A stretch of 64,000 bases of DNA from Novakomyces olei (Eukaryota; Ascomycota; Novakomycetes; Novakomycetales; Novakomycetaceae): contig JADEYG010000015.1 of the NCBI GenBank assembly GCA_016906335.1, positions 186,001 to 250,000 of the forward strand. The letters are read 5' to 3'. This document shows positions 10,782-21,537 of this stretch, piece after piece (the stretch's first letter is position 1; every line of letters begins with the position of its first letter). Position numbers and translations under genes: made by a program. The notes beneath the pieces are model-generated. The model saw only the letters and a program-made list of their open reading frames with translations, did not search any database and was not told where the DNA came from.

Positions 10782-13298
10782 TCATTCAAAAGGATCATAT
10801 TCTCCAGTAAAGACATGCAATATACCAGGACGAAGGCCTCGGTTATCGAGAGCCGTTTGCAAATCCACCGCCCGAGCGAGATTGACGTCGATAATTCCGC
10901 GTTTGTAAATATAGCAAGAAATTGTATTGGACATTGTTGCAGCACGATACTCGAAGACACACGATCGATCTGGTAAAATTTCCGTATGATTATAGAGATC
11001 AGATTCCGGACCCGAATGATCTCTGCCTTCTTTTAAGATTGCACCGTTTTTATCCCCCTTCCTCTGCGTATTGTCCGTCGAAATTGCATGCAAATATCTG
11101 TGCCCTTCTACATTGTCAACGGCATCGATGCCCATTTGCTCTATTATTCGTTTGCGCTTCAAAACGTCATTCAGTTGGACTTTTAACCTTCCGCGCTCTT
11201 TGAAAAGAGCGTTTACTGACGTCTTTTTGAGAGCTCTTTTGTCTTGCGAATCACAAGGTCTCTTCAAACACGTTTGCGTATGAGCTGGGTCAGCGTTTTC
11301 TGGTACTGCTTTTGCAAAATAGACTCCAGTTTTGTCTCTGGATTTACTGTGTCCCGTCTTGTTAGCTGCTCCAGGGTCGATGTTCTTCTGCACCAAAGTC
11401 AGGGGCATATTTTCACCGTGCCTGACTCTAAAGTATCGAGGTCCAGTCTCGCCAGCGCTGCGAGGAGGTACCAGTCCACTAGTCGTATGATCAAATTCAA
11501 GTATTGTCTTCTTCGAAATCTGTCTGGGGGTTTCTGTAATCGAATTTGATAGTACACTTGGGTTTAATTCCATCGGTGGTTCTTTTGTAGAGCCGAGCAA
11601 AGTTCGGCCTTTGGTAGTGCCTCTTTCTTCTCCACTTGATTCTGTGTTTTTTTCCGCTAACTTCGGGGCCACCACACTGTCTTCATTATCGTTAATGACA
11701 TCAACACCTTTATTGTCAGTAATTTTTAATATATTTCAAATCCATTTAACTAGTTTTTAATTGATAAACTAGTTAATTGATTCTTCTTTTTCTTCTTCTT
11801 TTTTTCCCTCTTGTCAATCTCGACATACCCGTACTTTTCCTTGAAGATTCTGTAATCTCATAGTTTTGCAAAACTTTACTCTCATTGTTGTTGCTTTTCT
11901 CCTTTTCTGTCGGCCCATTTATACTATCATTTCTCTTTGGCTCTTTTTGTACTTTTACAACCCTCTGTACGTATTCTTTCCGAGCAGCAGCTTTTTCATT
12001 TGACAGATTATCGCTCTCATCTTCGTTAATGATGATATTTTCCCTACTGTCTCGTTCTTTGGACCTCCCTGTAGTTTCGATGGCAATTCTTTCCAAGCTG
12101 CTCTTACTCCCTGTCGTTTCCGAATTCTCCTTGTAAACTGCCTCAAACAATTCTTCAACTGCCTGCAAAACTGCCTCTGTGTCCTCGAAAAAAACCATAT
12201 CCTTTGCCGGTTCCACATTGGCATCATACGAGCCTTCTTCCGTCGTTAGAGACACATACACAAAAGGTCGCACACCAGCTAAAGGCGCAAACGACTGTTG
12301 AAATCGCCTCACTATAGCTTTTCCAAGCTCACGGCCAATAGTAATCGGCCGTGCATCCACACAAACGCACGACTCTTGCAAGGACGCAGTAGGCCAGTCC
12401 TTTGGCAGCAGAGTTTTACAGCTTGGTTTGGGTATAAAAGCTTTAATATATACATTATTGCTAGTATGCTGCTTCCAAAAGTGACTTGTACCAATAGCAG
12501 TTCCAAGGATTTGACAGAACCGGCTAGTCTCATCCTTGTTTGCCGGTATAGAAAGCTCAAGACGGCTGCCTTTTCCTGATTTGCAAGTCAAGGTGAACCT
12601 CGCATTATGTGATAGAGCATAAGATTGGATTAAAGACTTGACGCGCAAAGATATGCGATTTGCAGCTCGACGAAGAGCCTCGCGTCTAACTGGCAAACGC
12701 TCAAACGGTCCTGAAACCTGTACACTTGTTCCCTCTGGATGAGCTTCCGGCTTGCATCTAAAAAATTAGAAATGCTGGCAAAAAAATAATTTGAGAACAA
12801 AGAAATAAAATAAAATATTAAACAAAAACCAACGAAAACAAAATAAAAAAGGCATTAAATCAAGATTTTATTTCCAAATTTTCAAAACAAAACTTACGAT
12901 ATTAACGTACCTGCCGCGTCATAGACAGCAGTGTTTCCAATGGCATCGTCGTGTGTACGCGTTTCGACGCGTACACTCGCAGCAATTTCGCAAATACTCG
13001 CTAATGCTTCACCTCGAAATCCAAGAGTACGCACTGATTGCAGATCGCTAAATACACTAATTTTACTTGTACAATAACGCGAGCAGGCGCGCCAAAGGTC
13101 ATCATGGCTAATGCCGCTCCCATTGTCCTTCACCGTGATTCCAGAAACGCCATTAGCATCCAGAATTACTTGAATATTCGTGGCGTTCGCGTCAAGGGCA
13201 TTTTCCACAAGCTCTTTAACAATTGACACGGCATCTACAACGACTTGGCCCGATACAAGGGAGCGAACACACTCGGTATCAAGAACAGCAATCGGCAT
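10782..13298 (-). CDS. MLH2: MutL homologue, Mlh2/human-PMS1-like, three exons
   Basis: Exons (minus strand) are 13298-12898, 12757-11829 and 11707-10782, in phase, giving 751 residues. The N-terminal GHKL ATPase shows VKELVENALDAN (motif I), DNGSGI (II) and TLGFRGEALASI (III). The tract RYCTSKI replaces the HHTSKI of canonical Pms1 and recalls Mlh2 and human PMS1. The middle is a charged linker. The C-terminal third has no DQHA(x)2E(x)4E endonuclease motif, also as expected for Mlh2 rather than Pms1 or Mlh3. Mlh2 pairs with Mlh1 and acts in mismatch repair and control of gene-conversion tract length. Exon 1 ends at a GTAAGT donor, giving the join LIS-CKPEAHPEG that matches family spacing. 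MLH2 versus PMS1 is judged from motifs only. Confidence 0.8.
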
Positions 13299-13319
13299 CT
13301 GATGTCACATTGAATAAAT

Positions 13320-13651
<332 letters not shown>

Positions 13652-13700
13652 TACATTTTTTATATTTATTCTCGTGGTCATAAATGCTATGTAGCTATTG

Positions 13701-15832
13701 ATGCGAGCATCTGGCCTGTTTAGCCCACCGTTGCGTGTACCAATCAGTCATGCGCTCCGCAAGACAGCGTGTACATTGTCATTGTTGCAGTTACGCTTTA
13801 ATTCTTACTCTAACCCCTTAATATATGCACTGTCGACAGCGCCTGGTAAGAGTGCACTCTCAGTATTCAGAGTCTCCGGTCCAGATGCGATAAAGGTTGG
13901 ATGAATCATCGATATTTTACGACTTATTTCTTTCTTTTTATTTTAAAAAATGTTTTTTTTTTAATTTTTTTTTTTTTTTTGTCTATTGTTCGTGCTGATT
14001 CAACAGGTCTACGAGTTAATGTGCCCTGGGCAAAAACTGCCTCTTCCTCGAGTCGCAAATCTGCGCACAATAACGAACCCGGTCACTATGCAGATAATCG
14101 ATCAAGGTCTCGTTTTCCGTTTTGCTGCTCCTCATTCTTTTACTGGGGAAGATATGCTTGAGTTTCAGGTTCATGGTGGAACTGCTGTTGCACGTGCAAT
14201 GCTGCAAGGCTTCGCTGATACTGCAAAGGCAGGCGATTTGCCTTTACGAATGGCTGAGCCTGGCGAGTTTTCGTTCCGAGCAGTAGAAAATAACAAGCTA
14301 GGCCTTACACAGGCAGAAGGATTGGCTGATATCATAAATGCGCAAACGGAGTATCAGCGAGCGGCTGCTTATTCCCAATCTCAGGTGAGTATTTGGACTG
14401 TTTGCCATGGGAGCTATGCTTTCGTGTACCTTTTCACTATCATAAATGACAGTTTCTATTTAATTTTAATTTTAATTTTAATTTTAATTTTTTATTTGTT
14501 TCTCTTTTATTATTGTTGTTGCAAAATTAGTATACATTCAACCTTATTCTTGGAGTATATTACCATTCACACGTTTTCCATTCGAGAGTACTAATGGCCA
14601 GGGAGGTCTGCAAGCATTGTACACAGAATGGCGGCAGCAAATAATCCAAAGTCGTGGACTGGTGGAGGCGGTTATAGACTTTTCGGAGGAGGACCAAGTG
14701 GATGAAGGAATAATGCCACAGATTAAGGAGACCGTAGAGCGACTGAAAAACACGCTTTTAAAGCATATGCAATCTTCTTTGCGAGGAGAAATATTACGAC
14801 AGGGAGTTCGTGTCGTTATTGTTGGACCGCCCAACGCTGGAAAATCGTCACTGCTAAACGCGCTAGTTCAACGGTCTGCTAGTATCGTTTCACCCCAGCC
14901 AGGTATGAAGTTTATTCTTGACTTTTTACCCTCGCGTCACACATGTCTTTTTATTAAAAAGCATTTATTCTAGACCTATTTTAATTATTTCAATTATTTT
15001 AATTATTTTAATTATTTTAATTATTTTAATTATTTCAATTGTTTTATTTGTTTTATTTGTATATTTCTTTATTTTAATACAATACCATATTCAAGAATCA
15101 TAATCTCTTGATTAAAATTCCCCATGATCGGTTCTAACGGCAGGAACGACACGAGACGTGGTGCAAGTTTCCCTCGATATTGGAGGAATTCCCGTTGTAT
15201 TGAGCGATACGGCAGGAATACGCAGTGGTGCTTTGGACGTGGTTGAGCAAGAAGGAATAAGGAGAGCACAGGATCAGATTGAGCAGGCTCACGTAATCCT
15301 GTTTCTTGTTCCTGTTGCGTATACAGACACTGATCTCGGCGTGATAGCAGAGACCAATGCTCGACTAGATGAGCAGAAGACTGTTGCAGTACTCAACAAA
15401 ATTGATACTTTAACCGATAAAACCGCGGCTCAAGTTGCCCGTGAATTACGGCTAGAATTGCGGGAAAAGCTCGTGCAAATTACAGGAAATAATACGTTAA
15501 AAAATGAAGTGGTTGAAGCAAACTTCCCAGCGCTGTCGTGTACAACGCGTGAAAACTTGGACGCTTTCCTTTGTCAATTAGAAGGCATTATCAAATCTGT
15601 GGTCGGAAACGACTCGGGTCACATTAGTTTAGGAACAAATGCTCGGCATCGTCAACATACACAAGCGTGCATTGACGCACTAAACCGGTTTTCTGATGCA
15701 GTAGATTTTGATATCGTTGTTGCAGCGCAAGAATTACGATGTGCAAGCGATGAACTCGGCCGGGTTTGCGGCTATGTCGATATTGAAGATGTACTAGGCC
15801 AGATATTTTCCGATTTTTGTATCGGAAAATAA
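13701..15832 (+). CDS. MSS1: Mitochondrial tRNA modification GTPase MnmE/Mss1, four exons
   Basis: Exons 13701-13895, 14007-14384, 14602-14902 and 15144-15832 encode 520 residues. MnmE/GTPBP3/Mss1 works with Mto1 to install the 5-carboxymethylaminomethyl group on the wobble uridine of mitochondrial tRNAs. The N-terminus is basic and Ser/Arg-rich, fitting a mitochondrial presequence, and leads into the TrmE domain (ALSVFRVSGPDA; SFTGEDMLEFQVHGG). The G domain carries G1 GPPNAGKSS, the TTRD switch, G3 DTAG and G4 LNKID. The protein ends in FCIGK, the conserved C-terminal cysteine motif that contacts the formyl-folate site. Intron 1 has an atypical GTTGGA donor; phase and the IK-VYELMCPG join support it. 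Introns 2 and 3 have CTAATGGCCAG- and CTAACGGCAG-type ends. Confidence 0.93.
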
Positions 15833-16112
15833 AGGCGCGTAGAAAATTTGGTATCGTTAGCGGAGTATAATGGCATAAATGGCCTTCTGGTCTGACTTTA
15901 TAGTTGAAAGATCATACTGAGATCTAGTTTGGTTCAAAACCTAGTAATATGAGGTATAGACATGAGTGAGTGAAGCTGAGAAGTAATAATGATCAATTGG
16001 CCATCGTCGTCATTGTCATCGTCATCGTCAATTTTCTGTAATTAATTGGAATATCAAACGGCCGAGCTCCTTTCCAAATCCTTAACCGTCGCGAAATCCA
16101 AACAATAATAAC

Positions 16113-16361
16113 TTAAACTTGGTCATGAAACTCTCTGTCGTCTCTGGGCGACTCTAAATCATTATCAGGAGGAATTGTTGCCTCCTCCTCTTCCAAACGG
16201 ATCCGACCTTCTCTTTGCGGGAAAAACTCGCGCAACGGGATTCGACGGATTAACTGAGGCACTCGTTGGAAGGATCGACGAAAGGCAAATACTATAATAC
16301 AAAATGCAATTGCTGAAAGCGCTAGCGTAAACCAACCCATAATCCTCGAGACTGTACCCAT
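16113..16361 (-). CDS. Small single-pass membrane protein, 82 aa
   Basis: From the ATG at 16361 the frame encodes 82 residues. A hydrophobic helix at about residues 8-27 (MGWFTLALSAIAFCIIVFAF) is followed by a strongly basic stretch (RRSFQRVPQLIRRIPLR) and an acidic, probably disordered tail. The layout predicts a type III-like anchor with the basic flank on the cytosolic side. I do not recognise the family. The upstream frame is open only because it runs into the TTA array, so I reject the long N-rich version. It is a plausible real gene because the composition is not repeat-like and the codons look normal. Confidence 0.5.
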   Translation of the reverse strand: MGTVSRIMGWFTLALSAIAFCIIVFAFRRSFQRVPQLIRRIPLREFFPQREGRIRLEEEEATIPPDNDLESPRDDREFHDQV

Positions 16362-16459
16362 GTCGGCGGCGGTTCGGCGAGAGTGATTAGATAAATTATG
16401 TGGAGAAATGGCGATAATTAATTCTATCAAAGCTGGGAAATTTGCTTGTTTATATTTAC

Positions 16460-16744
<285 letters not shown>

Positions 16745-16750
16745 ATTCTA

Positions 16751-18853
16751 CTATACACAGGCAAACTCCACATTGTCCCAATCCGCAATGGGTCGTGTAC
16801 GCTCCAGCGCTAGCGAATACTCTAGATCCTTCTTCGCTTGCTCTCCGTACCCGAGTTCCTGATGAACTGTCCCCAAAAGCAGCCAGGCTTCTGCACAACT
16901 CCAGCCGTCCTGCCTTGTGGCAATATCCAGTAACTCATCGGCCCGATGAAGTGAAGCTGGTTCTGATGCCTTTGCCACTTCAATCAGCATGCCAGCGAGT
17001 GCTACTGCTACCGCACAGTTATCTGGCTCAAGAAAAAGCGCCCTCTCCAGCGTCTCAACAGCCTCATCGATTTTCCCAAGGGCGTAAAGAAAGCAGCTAT
17101 AGGCAACGCTATAGTCACTCTCGTCCGGAAGCAGCTCACTGGCCTCTGCCAAGGCTTGAGCACACAGCTCTGTGTCTGCATTTTCCAATGTCACGGAGGC
17201 ATAAGCCAGCCAGAGCGTCTGAATGGCTTTTTTCTGTCTATTCTCCGCCAGCTCGTTTGTATGAGAGAGCAATTGACCCGACTCGAGTGTCGACGGCCGC
17301 ACTGACAAACTTGCTGCCTTTTCCCCACGCGACTTGAACCTGAACAGCTTACGCGAGTCTTGACGCGCAACTTTAGACTCGATTGCCTTGTCAGCGGAGG
17401 CTGCTGCACTCACGTTACTCGTTATTGATCTGGCATCACTAGTAGCGAGAGCAGACAGGTCAAAGGCGGCCTTGAGAGCTGCCTCTGCCGCTTCCGGGCC
17501 ATTGATTACATTTTCCAGCTTTATCAGAGTAGCATGAACCCTTTGAATGGCAATATAATCATCAATAGCAAAGTACCAGGGCACATTGAGAGAAGTAGAG
17601 CGTTCAAACAGCTCAATTGCCACAATGCAAGTCTGGCGCGCCACTTGTAATTGGTGCGTTGCACTGTACAGTAAAGCCAGTAGATGGTAGGCCGAGTAAT
17701 TGTCGGGTTTAAGCCTTAGCGATTTCTTCACAGATCCCATTGCCGCCGCCAAGTCTAGATTTTTCGCCTTTAAAAACCCTCTGTGGAACCATACTTGCCA
17801 CTGCGTGTCGTCCAGGGCTAATGACTCGTCAAAATCGGATTCTGCCTGTGCCTGCAATGCACCACGTTCAACGTTATCCGCACTAAATGATTGAAGCGCA
17901 GTTATAAAGCCTCGAGCGTGTAGTATTTTAGGGGCAAGCTTAGCTGCCAAATTTTGCTGCTCTCGGCCTTTACTGGGGCCTTTATTGGGGTTTCCATCGT
18001 TCCTCAATTCTTTCTGCTTTCCTTGGCCACTCGGCTCTGCCGAGTCCATTTCGTTTCCTTCCTCTCCATCTACTTGCCCCTCTCCTTGCCCCTCTTCTCG
18101 CTCAATTTTTGTACATTTTTCATGCAGTCTAAACGACTCGGCAATGTACGCCCGTGCTCTACGCATCTCGCTATTCTGAGCAAGATAAATGGCCCCCTCG
18201 GCAAAAGCCTGGACGGCTACTGTTCCGTCTTCAGCCTCCTCCTCAGACTCTTCTGTTTCAATATGCGCAGTCTCGCGCATTGCCCTCTCTATTGTAGCCG
18301 CATCTGTTTCCTCGGCTTTAAGCACGACCATTCGGTAAGCGTCTAGAGCACGAATTGCCTCTGGCACCATGTGCAGGGTGCGGTAGCACTGGAAAAGGCC
18401 TCGTAGAACAACAGGCTGCTGGAAGGTTACAGTGGACGCCTCATACAGAAGGGGCACCAGCTGTGCGGCGGCCAGCGAGTCGCATCCACTCAGTTCCCAA
18501 TGCGCCAGCATTAGCTGGAGCACTATAGCGGCCGACACGTTTTTGGCTCCTGCCTGAGGGAACGAGGACTGCATAACAATATCCCTGTGGCAGACTTCCA
18601 AGACCAATGCCAATTCAGACTGGAGCCTTTGGCACTGCTCGTCCTGCACGCGCTCAAGCACTGAAAGGCTCTCCGCCCGCCTTTGGTTTTCCTGCACTAA
18701 CAGTCGGGCCAAGTGTAACAGATTTTGCGTCTCTTGCAAACTCGCTTTATGGGCGCCTTTTTGTAGTCGCACAGAACTGTACTTGGCATACTCGGCCCGC
18801 AGCCGAGTGAGGAGAGCGCTCGCCTCCTCTTGCGCGGCGTCATTGTAGGCCAT
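16751..18853 (-). CDS. YPP1: TPR protein of the Ypp1/TTC7 family
   Basis: A single exon encodes 700 residues. Two TPR-rich regions can be seen: one at about 300-420, including DESLALDDTQWQVWFHRGF and KSLRLKPDNYSAYHLLALLY, and one at about 540-695, including LERALFLEPDNCAVAVALAG and a final ALERTRPIADWDN. A long acidic/basic linker (about 205-290) and a Ser/Arg linker separate them. The final TPR followed by a short Pro-containing tail matches TTC7/Ypp1. In yeast Ypp1 bridges Efr3 and the PI4-kinase Stt4 at the plasma membrane. The S. cerevisiae protein is about 817 aa; this one is shorter at the N-terminus. Another long TPR scaffold is possible. The TTA array begins almost at its stop codon. 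Confidence 0.6.
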   Translation of the reverse strand: MAYNDAAQEEASALLTRLRAEYAKYSSVRLQKGAHKASLQETQNLLHLARLLVQENQRRAESLSVLERVQDEQCQRLQSELALVLEVCHRDIVMQSSFPQAGAKNVSAAIVLQLMLAHWELSGCDSLAAAQLVPLLYEASTVTFQQPVVLRGLFQCYRTLHMVPEAIRALDAYRMVVLKAEETDAATIERAMRETAHIETEESEEEAEDGTVAVQAFAEGAIYLAQNSEMRRARAYIAESFRLHEKCTKIEREEGQGEGQVDGEEGNEMDSAEPSGQGKQKELRNDGNPNKGPSKGREQQNLAAKLAPKILHARGFITALQSFSADNVERGALQAQAESDFDESLALDDTQWQVWFHRGFLKAKNLDLAAAMGSVKKSLRLKPDNYSAYHLLALLYSATHQLQVARQTCIVAIELFERSTSLNVPWYFAIDDYIAIQRVHATLIKLENVINGPEAAEAALKAAFDLSALATSDARSITSNVSAAASADKAIESKVARQDSRKLFRFKSRGEKAASLSVRPSTLESGQLLSHTNELAENRQKKAIQTLWLAYASVTLENADTELCAQALAEASELLPDESDYSVAYSCFLYALGKIDEAVETLERALFLEPDNCAVAVALAGMLIEVAKASEPASLHRADELLDIATRQDGWSCAEAWLLLGTVHQELGYGEQAKKDLEYSLALERTRPIADWDNVEFACV

Positions 18854-19336
18854 TCGCCCTGGATTTGGAGGGTTTTAGTAAGGCCTCATTGCCAGAGTCG
18901 ACTGCTTTTTGTATTAAATATTGAAATAATACACAAGAGACTACTAAATGTATGTATATATTATAATATATATTAAATAAATAAATAAATAATATAAATA
19001 ATATAAATAATATAAATAATATAAATAATATAAATACTGTGGTTATTCTTATTTTCATTTTTATTATCGTTCTTCCAATAATTTCTAGCTGAAAACATAT
19101 ACAAATTTCCAGCCAATTATAAATCCGCTACGTGCACAGGAATCCATCAATTACATAAAAAGGTTTACAAACACGGTATATCTTTTGCACAAACTTAACC
19201 CAATTTTTTTTTATTTGATTCTCATTTATCAGATTTATCCATTTATCAGTTTTCATTTTTATTTTCATTTATCAGGTTTTATTTTCGATATTTTCAAGGC
19301 AGTCGGAACCTCTCGAGGCTTGGAAAGCTGGCGAAT
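18854..19336. other. Divergent promoter of YPP1 and REI1 with AT decanucleotide repeat
   Basis: About 480 bp between divergent genes. At about 18972-19035 there is a short tandem array of an AATAATATAA-like unit. T-rich tracts precede REI1. No gene is seen. Confidence 0.5.
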
Positions 19337-20695
19337 ATGGCGTCCAGTAACGGCGACCTTGAGCCGTACAGTTTTTCGTGCCAAACTTGTGCCGTGATTT
19401 TCCGGTCGGCAGAGCAGCAGCGGCACCATTGGAAAAGCGACTGGCACCGCTACAATCTCAAGCGCAAGGTTGCACAGATGGCGCCAGTTACAGCACAAAC
19501 TTTTGCTGAAAAAGTACTGGAGGCAGCTGAGCCTGAACCCGCACCCAGCGAGCACTATTGTTCTACCTGTCAAAAGGACTTTGCGACTGAAAATGCCTAT
19601 GCCAATCATATTTCTTCAAAGAGGCACTCTATGGCGGTTCGGCAGGCGAAACGGAACGGAGAGGGTAAATTTAAGTCTGAACAAAACTTGAACGGACAAA
19701 ACTCGGCCGAGTCGGAGACCGATTTGCGAAATGAAGAGGCAGTGCACAGTAAACCCAGCGGGCAGAATAAAATAAACGGAAAAGCTGCGAAAGCTGCAGA
19801 GGGAGAAGCAGACGGAACTGACTCTAAGGGAGAAGCTGCGACCACACTGGACGAGTACGATTGTCTGTTTTGTACGGAAAGGAGCGTGGACGTTGGAGCA
19901 AATGTAATACACATGTTTAGTCGGCATAACCTTTCTATCCCTGAGCAGGATTACCTTACGGATTTGCGTGGATTGTTGCTCTACCTCGCCCGCAAAATGA
20001 GTGAGGGGTCTACATGTATAGCGTGCAATAGGCAAGCAAGGTCGCTCGAAGGTGTCCGCCAACACATCCAGCAAAAAGGGCATTTCCGGATCGCGTATGA
20101 CACGGAGGACGAAATGCTGGAGCTCGGTGACTACTATGATTTCCGGTCGTCTTACCCCGACGCTATAGACTCGGAAGCAAATAGGGTTAGGGTTAATGAT
20201 GATTCTGAGTCACAAGACGGAGATGAATCGGAAGATGCGGAAATTATCAGAGCAAGCGACTTGGATTCTGAAGATATGCAGGATTGGGAGAGTGCAGAAA
20301 GCAGTGATAACGGCACTGATTCCGATTCTGATAGCATTGCTTCAGAAGATATTGGTGCGCTTGAAATAGATCCGGAAAGTTTAGAGATGACATTGCCTTC
20401 AGGCGCTCGGGTCGGCCACCGTTCTCTGTCGCGATACTTTAGGCAGCACCTGCGAGACCGAGGATTTCAGGAAAACGCTAGCAATAGACGATACACTTCA
20501 ACTGCAACCGGTCTGAGTCGGAGGCAGCAAGCTTCAAACAGCGTCAAGGGCCTTTCAGCTGAGCAATTACAGTACGCCCAGGGCCGTAAATTACGGGTGG
20601 CCGAGCGCGCTCAGCAGGCTCAGCAGCGGTACGCTATGCGCATGGGCATGAAACACAATCATCAAAAGCATTACCGGGATCAGTTACTGCAGTAA
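19337..20695 (+). CDS. REI1: Cytosolic pre-60S maturation factor Rei1/Reh1
   Basis: A single exon gives 452 residues. Four C2H2-type zinc fingers are present: CQTC near residue 15 with a distal H-x5-H pair, CSTCQKDF near 75, CLFC near 178 and CIACNRQ near 228. The first two flank SDWHRYNLKRK, a signature of Rei1. An acidic region (about 270-355) and a C-terminal basic block rich in Gln/Arg (RVAERAQQAQQRYAMRMGMK) follow; in known structures the Rei1 C-terminus enters the peptide exit tunnel of the 60S subunit. Rei1 with Jjj1 releases Arx1-Alb1 from cytoplasmic pre-60S particles. Rei1 and Reh1 cannot be told apart here. The start is at the ATG 19337 in a T-rich leader. Confidence 0.9.
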   Translation: MASSNGDLEPYSFSCQTCAVIFRSAEQQRHHWKSDWHRYNLKRKVAQMAPVTAQTFAEKVLEAAEPEPAPSEHYCSTCQKDFATENAYANHISSKRHSMAVRQAKRNGEGKFKSEQNLNGQNSAESETDLRNEEAVHSKPSGQNKINGKAAKAAEGEADGTDSKGEAATTLDEYDCLFCTERSVDVGANVIHMFSRHNLSIPEQDYLTDLRGLLLYLARKMSEGSTCIACNRQARSLEGVRQHIQQKGHFRIAYDTEDEMLELGDYYDFRSSYPDAIDSEANRVRVNDDSESQDGDESEDAEIIRASDLDSEDMQDWESAESSDNGTDSDSDSIASEDIGALEIDPESLEMTLPSGARVGHRSLSRYFRQHLRDRGFQENASNRRYTSTATGLSRRQQASNSVKGLSAEQLQYAQGRKLRVAERAQQAQQRYAMRMGMKHNHQKHYRDQLLQ

Positions 20696-20765
20696 TGGTA
20701 CCGATTTGCATGTTGGAAGAGACTGAGCGGGTGCACAGTACGATTATATGACGATTTTGTATGAT

Positions 20766-20796
<31 letters not shown>

Positions 20797-21537
20797 TATG
20801 TTTTTTCTTTTTCAACTTCAATTTTTTGTTTTTTTTTTAATTTTTTGTTTTTTTATTTTCTATTTTGTGTGTGTAGATTTATATCGAATTATTACATACA
20901 ATAGAGTGAGTTATGAGGATAGATCAATGTCAGGACTGCGTGTACTAAAAAATCTGTTTTTAATTGCCTTTATATATTATGCGTGTTTGTGTAGTAATGT
21001 TGACCCTGACCCTAATATTACTGTTGTATTATAATTTAGTTGTATTTAAAAATGGGTGTTTTTCTAACGATAAATACTTGGCGTGAGCGTGTCACGCGAA
21101 TCTTACTTGGCATAATAACCTATTCCAGCCACGCGTTTCCTAGAGATTGCACACGAGAACCCGCAAGGATTGGTGTCCTTGATTCGGGTTTAAAGAGCAC
21201 TGCTTGTTTCCGAGTATACAATCAGCAGCTCAAAGCTGTATTATGTCTATCGGCCCAGACGCGTAAAACCAAGCTTAAAGCTTCGACAGAGACGCGGTCG
21301 TCGTCTATTGTTTTGAAGTAAACAAGTGAATCAGACGCGTCAAATCTTTTGCTTAGACTAGAAGATTTGAAAACAAGAGACTTGGCTCAGCTCATCTGCC
21401 TGGATTGCCGTTGAGTGCTTGATTTAGTATCTTTACTCTATCAGCCCTTTGTTTACTATTTCAATTCTGCTTCAATTCTGCCTGAATTCTGCCTTTATTC
21501 TGCTTTTCCAAAACGCATTTTGATCAGTCAAGGTCCA
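20696..21537. other. Long leader/promoter of KCH1
   Basis: This 840 bp region starts with long T-runs (about 20765-20870), suggesting 3' processing signals of REI1. The second half carries three ACGCGT hexamers near 21133, 21258 and 21335. No convincing ORF is seen. Confidence 0.5.
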
